A DNA stretch of 64,000 nucleotides from an uncultured Methylomonas sp. (lineage in GTDB: Bacteria > Pseudomonadota > Gammaproteobacteria > Methylococcales > Methylomonadaceae). Each line of letters begins with the position of its first letter. The first letter of the stretch is position 1. Under the pieces are notes generated by a model. The model worked only from the letters and a program-made list of their open reading frames with translations, did not search any database and had not been told where the DNA came from. Made by a program: the position numbers and the translations under genes. This document shows positions 32,023 through 40,108 of the stretch, piece after piece. The stretch spans positions 19,916-83,915 of the forward strand of contig CAKZJE010000117.1 of the NCBI GenBank assembly GCA_936941155.1, read 5' to 3'.

Positions 32023-34278
32023 ATGGCGGCGGTAATAGACAAAAAAAAATGGGGGATGCGAGAAATTATTTCAGCAGGCTTTTTATTTTTTGGCCTGTTT
32101 TTCTTAATGACCTTGCTTACCTTTAGTCAAGAAGATGGTGGCTGGACTCACAGCGGTATTTCAGCTATTCCGAAAAACGCAGGAGGTATTGCAGGTGCAT
32201 GGATTTCCGACCTCGTTTTTAGTTTATTTGGTTTTGAAGCCTATTTATTTCCGCTTATTGTTGTTTGGTACGGCTATTTGTTTTATCAACAAGGGCAACG
32301 CCGTGATAGTGGCTTAAAGCTTGCTTTTCGTTGGCTGGGATTATTTATTACCTTTGTTGCGGGAACGGTGATTTTTTATCTACACGTTCCAAGGCTGATG
32401 ATTGAGTTTCCGAATGGTAGCGGTGGAATATTAGGGCAAGAAGCAGGCGATGCTTTGCTATTGCTGTTCACTGAATCAAATACTACCATCCTAAGTGTGA
32501 GTGTCTTCATGCTAGGATTATCTTTTTTTGTGGGCTTTTCATGGTTTGCTTTGATAGATCGGATAGGTCAATATACCCTGTGGCTGATTACATCAACTCT
32601 GCAACTAGCGTTCACTGGAAAGGTTGCACCGCTAAAACAAACTGAACCAGTTAAAAAAAAAAACGCTTCTACTAAACCTAAGATAAATACCCCAAGTCAG
32701 AAAGAAAAACCAAAAAAAATTGTCACACCTGTTTTTGATAAGCTGAAAAAAACCACAGCTAAAAGACCGGAGGTGATTGTTTATCCCAAAATTCTCCCCA
32801 GTTTATCCCTGTTAGACAAACGCACTATCAACGTTAAAGGCTATAGCCAATCTGATTTAGAAAAAATGTCAGTCTTGGTGGAAAGCGTGCTCAGTGATTT
32901 TAATGTCAGTGTTAAAGTTGTCGCAATTTATCCAGGGCCTGTGATTACCCGCTTTGAACTTGAACTTGCACCCGGCGTAAAAGTCAGCCGTATTAGTGGA
33001 CTTGCTAAAGACATTGCGCGTGGTTTATCTGTCACTCGTGTTCGCGTGGTTGATATTATTCAAGGTAAATCTGTAATTGGCTTAGAAATTCCCAATCGTG
33101 AACGCGAAATGGTGTCTTTAAGCGAATTAATCGTTTCTAGCATTTTTTCTGATGCGCAATCTCCTCTGACACTTGCGTTAGGCAAAGACATTTCTGGTGT
33201 GCCTGTGGTGGCGGATTTAGCGAAAATGCCGCATGTATTGGTTGCAGGCACAACAGGTTCAGGAAAATCAGTCGCTATCAATACCATGATTTTGAGCATG
33301 TTGTATAAAGCCACGCCTGAGCAAATACGGATGATTATGATCGATCCAAAAATGTTGGAGCTTTCGGTTTATGAAGGAATTCCACATTTATTAACTCCGG
33401 TTGTTACAGATATGAAGGAAGCCAGCAATGCGTTACGCTGGGCAGTGGCAGAAATGGAGCGGCGTTATAAACTGATGTCAAAAATGGGTGTGAGAAACTT
33501 AGCTGGATTTAACCAATTAATTCTCGACAACCAAGCACAAGGCAAATTTATTCCAGATCCATTGTTTCAAGCAACTGACGATGATGGCGAAGTCCCGAGT
33601 CTTGATGTGTTGCCGCATATCGTGATTGTGATAGACGAATTAGCCGATATGATGATGATTGTGGGCAAAAAAGTTGAAGAGTTGATTGCTCGATTAGCGC
33701 AAAAAGCCAGAGCTTCAGGAATTCATCTGATTTTAGCCACCCAACGACCTTCTGTTGATGTGCTAACAGGCTTAATTAAAGCCAATATTCCGACTCGGAT
33801 TTCCTTTCAAGTTTCCTCACGAATTGACTCGCGTACTATTTTAGACCAAGGCGGTGCGGAGGCTTTATTAGGTAACGGCGACATGCTGTATTTACCTTCA
33901 GGAACCAGTATCCCCATCCGTGCGCACGGTGCATTTGTGGATGACCATGAAGTGCATCGCGTGGTGGATTTTTTGAAAAAAACCGCACCAACCAATTATT
34001 TAACTGATATTCTGCAAGAAACCAGCGATGCCAGCATGGGGTTTAGTCTCTCAGGTGGCGGCGGTGGCGATAGCGGTGTTGATGCCATGTACGATCAAGC
34101 GGTCGCTTTTGTCGTGCAAAGTCGCAAAGCCTCTATTTCCAGTGTGCAACGCCGCTTTAAAATCGGCTATAACCGCGCTGCGCGGATTATTGAAGAGATG
34201 GAAACTGCGGGTATTGTCAGTGCGCCTGAGCACAATGGCTCTCGTACCGTACTCGCGCCAGCTTTAGCAGAAGATTAG
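32023..34278 (+). CDS. ftsK: DNA translocase FtsK
   Basis: FtsK pumps DNA at the septum and activates XerCD recombination. Here an N-terminal four-helix membrane domain (first helix [20 protein letters not shown]), a short basic linker, the alpha/beta motor (Walker [16 protein letters not shown]; Walker [15 protein letters not shown]) and the gamma domain ([31 protein letters not shown]) are all present. The ATG at 32023 follows GCGAG and gives 751 aa, with a much shorter linker than E. coli FtsK. galU follows closely. Confidence 0.97.
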   Translation: MAAVIDKKKWGMREIISAGFLFFGLFFLMTLLTFSQEDGGWTHSGISAIPKNAGGIAGAWISDLVFSLFGFEAYLFPLIVVWYGYLFYQQGQRRDSGLKLAFRWLGLFITFVAGTVIFYLHVPRLMIEFPNGSGGILGQEAGDALLLLFTESNTTILSVSVFMLGLSFFVGFSWFALIDRIGQYTLWLITSTLQLAFTGKVAPLKQTEPVKKKNASTKPKINTPSQKEKPKKIVTPVFDKLKKTTAKRPEVIVYPKILPSLSLLDKRTINVKGYSQSDLEKMSVLVESVLSDFNVSVKVVAIYPGPVITRFELELAPGVKVSRISGLAKDIARGLSVTRVRVVDIIQGKSVIGLEIPNREREMVSLSELIVSSIFSDAQSPLTLALGKDISGVPVVADLAKMPHVLVAGTTGSGKSVAINTMILSMLYKATPEQIRMIMIDPKMLELSVYEGIPHLLTPVVTDMKEASNALRWAVAEMERRYKLMSKMGVRNLAGFNQLILDNQAQGKFIPDPLFQATDDDGEVPSLDVLPHIVIVIDELADMMMIVGKKVEELIARLAQKARASGIHLILATQRPSVDVLTGLIKANIPTRISFQVSSRIDSRTILDQGGAEALLGNGDMLYLPSGTSIPIRAHGAFVDDHEVHRVVDFLKKTAPTNYLTDILQETSDASMGFSLSGGGGGDSGVDAMYDQAVAFVVQSRKASISSVQRRFKIGYNRAARIIEEMETAGIVSAPEHNGSRTVLAPALAED

Positions 34279-34314
34279 CTTAAATTTCTTTTCACTTTTG
34301 ACCCCTTGATTCTT

Positions 34315-35196
34315 ATGAAACAAAAAATCACGAAAGCAGTTTTTCCAGTTGCAGGTTTAGGCACGCGCTTTTTACCAGCAACTAAAGCCAGCCCAAAAGA
34401 AATGTTGCCGATTGTCGATAAACCTTTGATTCAATACGCAGTGGAAGAAGCAATTGCAGCGGGTATTGATACGATGGTTTTTATTACAGGACGCAATAAA
34501 AACTCAATTCAAGATCATTTTGATAAAGCGTATGAATTAGAAAACGAATTAAAACAAAAAGGAAAATACGAAACCTTAGATTTTTTAAAAAAATTAATTC
34601 CACCTTATGTTTCGTGTATTTTTATCCGTCAATCGGAAGCGTTAGGTTTAGGTCATGCGGTTTTATGTGCAAAACCTATTGTGGGTGATGAGCCTTTTGC
34701 GGTTATTTTGGCAGATGATTTAGTCGAAGATGGCAGTCGTGGTTGCACCAAACAATTAGTCGATTTGTTTGAAATAGAGCAATCTAGCATTGTTGCAGTT
34801 GAAGATGTTGCGCCAGAAGACACTGATAAATATGGCATTGTGGCCATTGAGCAAAAATCCCATAGCGTCGGCAAAGTGATTTCAATTGTTGAAAAACCCA
34901 AAACAGAAGATGCTCCTTCCAATCTTGGCGTTATTGGACGCTATGTATTAACCTCGAAAATTTTTGAACACCTAACTCATTTGGGCAAAGGCGCGGGCGG
35001 TGAAATTCAATTAACCGATGCGATTGCACGATTATTAGCAGATGAACAAGTGCTCACTTACCGATTTGAAGGTACGCGCTACGACTGCGGTTCAAAATTA
35101 GGCTATTTAATTGCTAACGTAGAACACGGTTTATTACACGAAGAGCTAAGAGACGATTTTCAAGAGTATTTAAAAACACTTGTAGGAAAGTTTTAA
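34315..35196 (+). CDS. galU: UTP-glucose-1-phosphate uridylyltransferase
   Basis: It makes UDP-glucose for polysaccharide and lipopolysaccharide synthesis. The nucleotide-binding GLGTRFLPATKASPKEMLP, DKPLIQYAVEEA, FAVILADDLV, IVEKPKTEDAPS and GEIQLTDAI are diagnostic. An ATG at 34315 gives 293 aa. It is 36 bp after ftsK and probably cotranscribed. Confidence 0.97.
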   Translation: MKQKITKAVFPVAGLGTRFLPATKASPKEMLPIVDKPLIQYAVEEAIAAGIDTMVFITGRNKNSIQDHFDKAYELENELKQKGKYETLDFLKKLIPPYVSCIFIRQSEALGLGHAVLCAKPIVGDEPFAVILADDLVEDGSRGCTKQLVDLFEIEQSSIVAVEDVAPEDTDKYGIVAIEQKSHSVGKVISIVEKPKTEDAPSNLGVIGRYVLTSKIFEHLTHLGKGAGGEIQLTDAIARLLADEQVLTYRFEGTRYDCGSKLGYLIANVEHGLLHEELRDDFQEYLKTLVGKF

Positions 35197-35264
35197 TAGC
35201 CAACACCACTAAGAAACGAGTACAAATCAACTTAGGCAAGTTTATTCTTAAAATCGCTGAGGTC

Positions 35265-35297
35265 ACGACTGGCAGTCCTTTAAGGACTGCCAGTCGT
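35265..35297. repeat. Palindromic repeat family C, copy 1
   Basis: A 33-base perfect palindrome: ACGACTGGCAGTCCTT, one T, then its complement. It lies between galU and yajQ and could form a strong hairpin. A second copy with the same core and changed ends is at 50992-51024. Confidence 0.85.
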
Positions 35298-35437
35298 AAA
35301 GTTGCCAAGTTTATTTCATGCGCATTCCTAAGTAACTTCGCAAAACTTTAAAGATCGGAGAGTTGCAAGCAATCGCGACTCTTCGTTAATTTTGATACCT
35401 GAAAACAAATTCCATTTTTACGACTGACAAAACTGAA

Positions 35438-35920
35438 ATGCCCTCATTTGATATTATTTCTGAATTTGATAAACACGAAGCCCATAATGCTATCGATCAA
35501 GCTAACAAAGAAGTGAGCACCCGCTTTGATTTTAAAGGCGCGGCGGCTACTTATGAACTCAATGACGATAAAATTATCATGCGCACGGAAACCGACTTTC
35601 AATTAAAGCAAATGTTGGATATTTTGCGAATGAAGCTTGCGAAACGAGGCATTGATGTCGGTTGTTTAGATGCCAGTGAAGCTGATGTGAAATATAAGTC
35701 CGCCACGCAAACCATTACCTTAAAACAAGGCGTTGATTCAACCTTAGCCAAACAAATTGTTAAGCTTATTAAAGATAAAAAATTAAAAGTACAAGCGGCA
35801 ATTCAAGGTGAAAAAGTGCGTGTGACCGGAAAAAAACGCGATGACTTGCAGGAAGTGATTCAAATGCTGCGCTCAGAAGAGCTAGATATGCCGCTGCAAT
35901 TTGATAATTTTAGAGATTAA
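35438..35920 (+). CDS. yajQ: YajQ-family nucleotide-binding protein
   Basis: This family includes a c-di-GMP effector in Xanthomonas and binds nucleotides in E. coli. The start PSFDIISEFDKHEAHNAIDQ, TRFDFKG and the end PLQFDNFRD are conserved, and 160 aa is exactly usual. The gene is monocistronic, with a terminator directly behind it. Confidence 0.95.
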   Translation: MPSFDIISEFDKHEAHNAIDQANKEVSTRFDFKGAAATYELNDDKIIMRTETDFQLKQMLDILRMKLAKRGIDVGCLDASEADVKYKSATQTITLKQGVDSTLAKQIVKLIKDKKLKVQAAIQGEKVRVTGKKRDDLQEVIQMLRSEELDMPLQFDNFRD

Positions 35921-35933
35921 CTTGAACCAAGCT

Positions 35934-35970
35934 AGAGACCTTTTCAGTTTATAAAGCCTGAAAGGTCTCT
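35934..35970. terminator. Bidirectional terminator, yajQ / receiver gene
   Basis: AGAGACCTTTTCAG pairs with CTGAAAGGTCTCT with one bulged T around ten bases. It lies between convergent genes. Confidence 0.8.
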
Positions 35971-35975
35971 GTTAT

Positions 35976-36359
35976 TTAAGCAGCCAAGTTATTTTCTAAG
36001 GTTTTTTCTGAAGAAGTGATGAAAAACTGCACCACTTTTACAATCGTTGAGTGCTCGGTTGAATTAAGCAAAGCCGCACTTGCGCCTAAATTGAGAATGG
36101 CGCGTAGATAAATCTGATTAGCGGAAACCGCTAAAATAAAAGTTTTTTGAGAAAATTCTCTAATTTCTTTAATAATCTCAAAGCCATCTTTGTGTGGCAT
36201 TGCAACATTCATAATCACTGCACGCGGTTTGTGCTGAAAAAACAAATCTGTTGCCATTAAACTATTGGTTGTGGTGATGACTTTGTAACCGTGCATTTCA
36301 AAAGCATTCTGCAACTCCGCCAAAAACATCACATCTTGATTAACAATTAATATCGACAT
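35976..36359 (-). CDS. Degenerate response-regulator receiver protein
   Basis: The 127-aa single-domain CheY-like fold is clear: MSILIVNQDV, a helix, VIMNVAMPHKDGFEIIKEI, ILAVSANQIYL and ALLNST. The chemistry is missing. The phosphoacceptor Asp is Asn51 (VIMN), the acidic pair is Asn7-Gln8 with only Asp9 acidic, and the conserved Lys is Asn99. It should not be phosphorylated in the normal way and probably acts as a binding domain. The M41-like peptidase gene lies just upstream on the same strand. Confidence 0.85.
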   Translation of the reverse strand: MSILIVNQDVMFLAELQNAFEMHGYKVITTTNSLMATDLFFQHKPRAVIMNVAMPHKDGFEIIKEIREFSQKTFILAVSANQIYLRAILNLGASAALLNSTEHSTIVKVVQFFITSSEKTLENNLAA

Positions 36360-36446
36360 ATCCGTATTCCTTGCTAGGGTGAAAGCTATTTAATCTAATG
36401 GATTGATTTTACAGCGTTTTTGTTACGCAGAGATGACAAAATAGGT

Positions 36447-37109
36447 TTAAACACCCACAGCATCAATCACTGCAAAAACCTCTTCACAGCTAATGGTTTG
36501 TTTTTTACAGGTTAAAATAAAACGTGCGACTGCTTCTACTGCTTTCCATGTTTTTGGATGAGCAATAAATTCAAAGGTTTGTATTAACAAATCACTGAGT
36601 TTTTGTTTTTGCTGCTGAACATCTGACGAAACACAATACAAATACTCATCAATTTTTTGCAAATCAGACGCGCTGCCATAATTGCTTAACGCATCAATGT
36701 TGAGCAAATAAGCATTCATTTCTTCATTATCGGCTAAGCTGACATAATTTGCCTCTGCAACAGAGCCTGCGAGTAAATTGACCATATCGGCTTCTAACGC
36801 GTTTTGATAATCAGCTTTTTCGCTAGGCGACATATAGTTTTCACTGTCGAGAAACGTCAAAATAAGATTTTGAATCAAACAACCGCCTTCAACTTTTGCA
36901 GCAACATTGTCACCTAATGAAAAAATTGGCATTTTTGCGCAGTCAGCATTATTTTTGAGTCTGATTTGAAAATAAATAGGAGGAAGTTGCTGTTGTTTGT
37001 TGTATAAATAAATGGCGGTGGCGTGACCTGCTTCATGGTAAGCAATGCGTTTATTGAGATCTTCAGAGTTAAGATTTACAAAATCATTCGCTTGATAATT
37101 TCTTTGCAT
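36447..37109 (-). CDS. Stand-alone FtsH-peptidase-like (M41) protein
   Basis: The zinc motif HEAGH occurs in RIAYHEAGHATAIYL near residue 25, as in the FtsH M41 peptidase domain, and ADMVNLLAGSVAEA resembles the following FtsH helix. There is no AAA+ module, membrane helix or signal peptide; the whole protein is about 220 aa. The ATG at 37109 has AGG eight bases upstream. The third zinc ligand is not certain. It may cleave or bind cytoplasmic proteins without unfolding; substrates are unknown. Confidence 0.7.
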   Translation of the reverse strand: MQRNYQANDFVNLNSEDLNKRIAYHEAGHATAIYLYNKQQQLPPIYFQIRLKNNADCAKMPIFSLGDNVAAKVEGGCLIQNLILTFLDSENYMSPSEKADYQNALEADMVNLLAGSVAEANYVSLADNEEMNAYLLNIDALSNYGSASDLQKIDEYLYCVSSDVQQQKQKLSDLLIQTFEFIAHPKTWKAVEAVARFILTCKKQTISCEEVFAVIDAVGV

Positions 37110-37123
37110 GATACGCACCTACT

Positions 37124-37151
37124 AAAAAAAATGCGGCCATAAAGACCGCAT
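37124..37151 (-). terminator. Minus-strand terminator ahead of M41-like gene
   Basis: On the minus strand ATGCGG, nine bases, CCGCAT are followed by a run of seven or eight T. It ends only about 15 bp before the M41-like start codon, so it is a leader attenuator or the end of a small RNA. Confidence 0.6.
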
Positions 37152-37330
37152 AAGAGGAAGGATTCTTACTCTTTTTCTGTTAAAAAAACAGAACGCATAC
37201 AAGAGCGAAACAGAGTTTACGGAATGGTCAACACATTGAAAATGTGGCATATTGCCGCGCGACAATATGCCGCTGAAATTGGCATAAAGTGTGCGCTGTA
37301 TAGTAGGTTGTGAATATGAAAAGCAAGTAA
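37124..37330 (-). ncRNA. Possible small structured RNA or leader
   Basis: The 327-bp gap between ackA and the M41-like gene has no ORF of note. On the minus strand it has TTGCTT and TACTAT promoter-like boxes near 37310-37335, and a strong hairpin, GGCATATTG with CAATATGCC at 37246-37271. A small CACATT/AATGTG stem and an intrinsic terminator at 37124-37151 follow. This fits a transcript of about 190 nt. No known RNA family is recognised, so the call is tentative. Confidence 0.3.
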
Positions 37331-37436
37331 AAACAATGGTTTATTTGTAAGTTGACCATAAAAAGTGTGTGATATAACCTAGTAAATAGGGCATATCCCT
37401 TATTTTTAGCTCAGCGAAGAAAATTTCAGGTTGTGA

Positions 37437-38654
37437 CTATTTATTTGCGAGATGAATTTGTTGCGCAACAGTGACGGCAGCAATGGCAATTGCTAACTCT
37501 TCTTGGGTGGGAATCACTAACACAGCAACCGCTGTTTCTGCCTGATGAATTTTTCCGTCAGAAGTCGCTGGCTGCGCATTTTTTTCGCTATCAATCTTAA
37601 TTCCTAAGATTTCCAGATTCTTGCAACAATCTATCCGCAATTGCGCATCATGCTCGCCAATCCCGCCACTGAACACAATCGCATCAACTTTTCCTAACGC
37701 CGCATAATACGCGCCGATATATTTTTTAATCCGATAAGCAAACATTTTCCGCGCTAATTGTGCTTGATAATCGCCAGTCGCTGCACGCTCCGCCACAGTG
37801 CGCATATCATTGCTGCCACAAATCCCTTTTAAACCACTGTTTTTGTTTAATAACTGGCTGATTTCTGCCAATGACCAGCCTTTTGTTTGATGCAGATAAT
37901 CGTAAATCATCGGATCAATATCGCCGCTGCGTGTTCCCATCATCAAACCTTCTAACGGCGTAAGTCCCATCGAAGTATCAATACTTACGCCTTTTTCAAT
38001 GGCACAAGCACTCGCGCCGTTGCCTAAATGCAAAGTAATGAGGTTGATTTCAGGCAACGGTTTATTCAGTAATAATGCCGCTTGCTGGGCTAAATAACGA
38101 TGTGAAGTGCCGTGAAAGCCGTAGCGACGTAATTTCAATTCGCTATACAAATTTTCAGGAACAGGATAACGATAAGCATAGTCTGGCAAAGTTTGATGAA
38201 AAGCAGTATCAAAAACAGCCACTTGTGGTGTGTGTGTTGCCAATTGCATGGCGACTTCAATACCGAGCAAATTTGCAGGATTGTGCAGCGGTGCGAGTGG
38301 AATCATTGCGGTAATTTGCTGGATAACTTCCGCTGTCAACAGCGTGGGTTGAGTAAATAATTCCCCGCCATGCACAATTCGATGTCCAATACAAAATAAC
38401 TCATTAAAATCAGCAAGACAGCCGGAGTTAAGCAAAATATCACGAATACAATTTAATCCATACTGGTGATTGGGAATGTTGAGTTGTTGCTTCCCGTGTT
38501 GTTCTGCAAGCGTGGAGGAAACATGATAGCTGTGTTGCCCAAGCGGTTCACCGATTTGTTCCAGCAAGCCAGACAGCAATAAAGTTTGTTCAGGAAACTT
38601 AAACAGCGCGTATTTAATGGAAGAACTGCCAGAATTTAAAACTAATATTTTCAT
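37437..38654 (-). CDS. ackA: Acetate kinase
   Basis: It interconverts acetyl phosphate and acetate with ATP/ADP. Visible are ILVLNSGSSSIKYALF, IGHRIVHGGELFTQPTLL, PLAPLHNPANLLGIE, AVFDTAFHQTLPDYAY, FHGTSHRYLAQQAA, TLHLGNGASACAI and FSGGIGEHDAQLR. It is 405 aa. No pta gene lies next to it. Confidence 0.97.
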   Translation of the reverse strand: MKILVLNSGSSSIKYALFKFPEQTLLLSGLLEQIGEPLGQHSYHVSSTLAEQHGKQQLNIPNHQYGLNCIRDILLNSGCLADFNELFCIGHRIVHGGELFTQPTLLTAEVIQQITAMIPLAPLHNPANLLGIEVAMQLATHTPQVAVFDTAFHQTLPDYAYRYPVPENLYSELKLRRYGFHGTSHRYLAQQAALLLNKPLPEINLITLHLGNGASACAIEKGVSIDTSMGLTPLEGLMMGTRSGDIDPMIYDYLHQTKGWSLAEISQLLNKNSGLKGICGSNDMRTVAERAATGDYQAQLARKMFAYRIKKYIGAYYAALGKVDAIVFSGGIGEHDAQLRIDCCKNLEILGIKIDSEKNAQPATSDGKIHQAETAVAVLVIPTQEELAIAIAAVTVAQQIHLANK

Positions 38655-38691
38655 CGGTGAGTTTTTGAGGTTTGTAAAAACTGCGAAAACA

Positions 38692-38716
38692 GGAGTAAAA
38701 ACAGACTTTTTACTCC
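38692..38716. terminator. Terminator after the oxidoreductase gene
   Basis: GGAGTAAAAA pairs perfectly with TTTTTACTCC around five bases. It lies between the end of the Gfo/Idh/MocA gene and the start of ackA. Confidence 0.65.
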
Positions 38717-38786
38717 ATGTCAGAAAGGATTAAATTGCGGATTTCAGACTCTGCAATGGGTTTTGCGATGAAACAGAGAATCAAAC

Positions 38787-39806
38787 CTAGACTTCATCCA
38801 AGCGCACAACGCGACCTTGTGCAGCAGATTGCAATGCTGCAACAATAGTTCGGCAATTACTTTTAGCGTCCGATAAAGAAAGCTGCGGCGCGGTATCACT
38901 TAAGACAGCATTGCTAAAATGGGCAATTTCTAACTCAAAATGATTTGCAACCGGCAATCTTTCTTCGCATTGTTGCCCCGCTTCTGTCCACCATGAAATA
39001 ACCGGCACGTCACCGGGCAACTGCCAAACAACATGACATTTAATGCCGCCTTTTGTGCCGACAATTTCATATTCGCAACGCCGCGCCCGTTCAAAACTAA
39101 AATCAAAATGCGCAAATTTTCCATCGCCAAAATCTAAAATGCCGCTGCTTGCAATGTCCGCGCCGCTTTCAACGTATTTGGCGAGGGTTGTGACGGCAAT
39201 GGGGTCTTGTTGAAAAAATAGGCGCAGCGAATGAATGGCATAACAGCCAATATCCCACATTGCGCCGCCGCCATGCTCAACGCTGTCGGCTAGGCGATAA
39301 AGGCGGGCAGGGCGCATCATAAAAGAATAACTAGCTCGCACCGAGCGCACTTCGCCAATTACGCCGCTGTTGATAATTTCTAAAACGCGGGTATGTTGCG
39401 GATGAAAACGATACATAAAACCTTCCATCACTTTCACATGATGCTGTTGCGCCGCGTGTTCAATCGCTTCAATGTCTGCGACAGTCAACGCCATCGGTTT
39501 TTCGCATAATACATGCTTGCCTGCTGCAATCGCGCGTAATGTCCATGCGGCATGTTCTTGATTTGCAACAGGAATATAGATTGCATCAATATTGTCGGCA
39601 TTGATTAAATCATCCAAAGAATCATAGATTTTCACGCCTTGTTGCTGTGGAGCGTATTTTGCCAAGGTTTCTGCTGCCGCACCGGGGCGACGACTGGCAA
39701 TGCCAACCAATTCTGCATTTTCCGCACCTACAATGGCGGGCATTAGGCGTTCATTAATCCGAGCCGCACCTAAAATTCCCCAACGAAGTTTTGTTTTGTT
39801 TGTCAT
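38787..39806 (-). CDS. Gfo/Idh/MocA-family oxidoreductase
   Basis: The N-terminal Rossmann fold (LRWGILGAARINERLMPAI) and the signature EKP loop (GKHVLCEKPMALTVADIEAI) are followed by GFMYRFHPQH, the C-terminal alpha/beta domain and GGAMWDIGCYAIHSLR. It is 339 aa. Such enzymes oxidise or reduce sugars and related substrates with NAD(P). The substrate cannot be read from the sequence and the neighbours give no clue. Confidence 0.9.
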   Translation of the reverse strand: MTNKTKLRWGILGAARINERLMPAIVGAENAELVGIASRRPGAAAETLAKYAPQQQGVKIYDSLDDLINADNIDAIYIPVANQEHAAWTLRAIAAGKHVLCEKPMALTVADIEAIEHAAQQHHVKVMEGFMYRFHPQHTRVLEIINSGVIGEVRSVRASYSFMMRPARLYRLADSVEHGGGAMWDIGCYAIHSLRLFFQQDPIAVTTLAKYVESGADIASSGILDFGDGKFAHFDFSFERARRCEYEIVGTKGGIKCHVVWQLPGDVPVISWWTEAGQQCEERLPVANHFELEIAHFSNAVLSDTAPQLSLSDAKSNCRTIVAALQSAAQGRVVRLDEV

Positions 39807-40108
39807 TGCCTGTCCCCAGTTTTTAAATTGTGAATTAAGACTAAGTTTATTTGGGTTTGTTGTTAAAAAAACTTAATGCCGAAGCGCATTTTAGCTGATA
39901 TTGAATCAGCAGTGTGTTTGCGTGACGCATCAGCATTTGATGGCGAAATTATTCTTTAAATGTTACGCAAAATCTATTAAGGGTTGGTGACACAATCTCC
40001 TGAAATTTATAAAACGACCGGTCGTCTTAAAAATTTTTTGCGTAACTTTCATTTGAATTGCTTTTCTAGCTAGGATGAGTATTTTCTGTGTAAAGTGCGT
40101 AACCTCAG
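39807..40108. other. 302-bp intergenic region with family B repeat
   Basis: No gene is seen. It holds copy 2 of family B (40003-40103). GTTACGC near 39962 and GCGTAAC near 40097 form an outer inverted pair around it. Confidence 0.6.
40003..40103 (+). repeat. Palindromic repeat family B, copy 2, with tail
   Basis: The hairpin core AAAACGACCGGTCGTCTT lies between AAATTTAT and AAAAATTTTTT. The following bases to TGTAAAGTGCGTAAC align with the tail of copy 1. It sits directly downstream of a TPR-CHAT gene. Confidence 0.75.
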
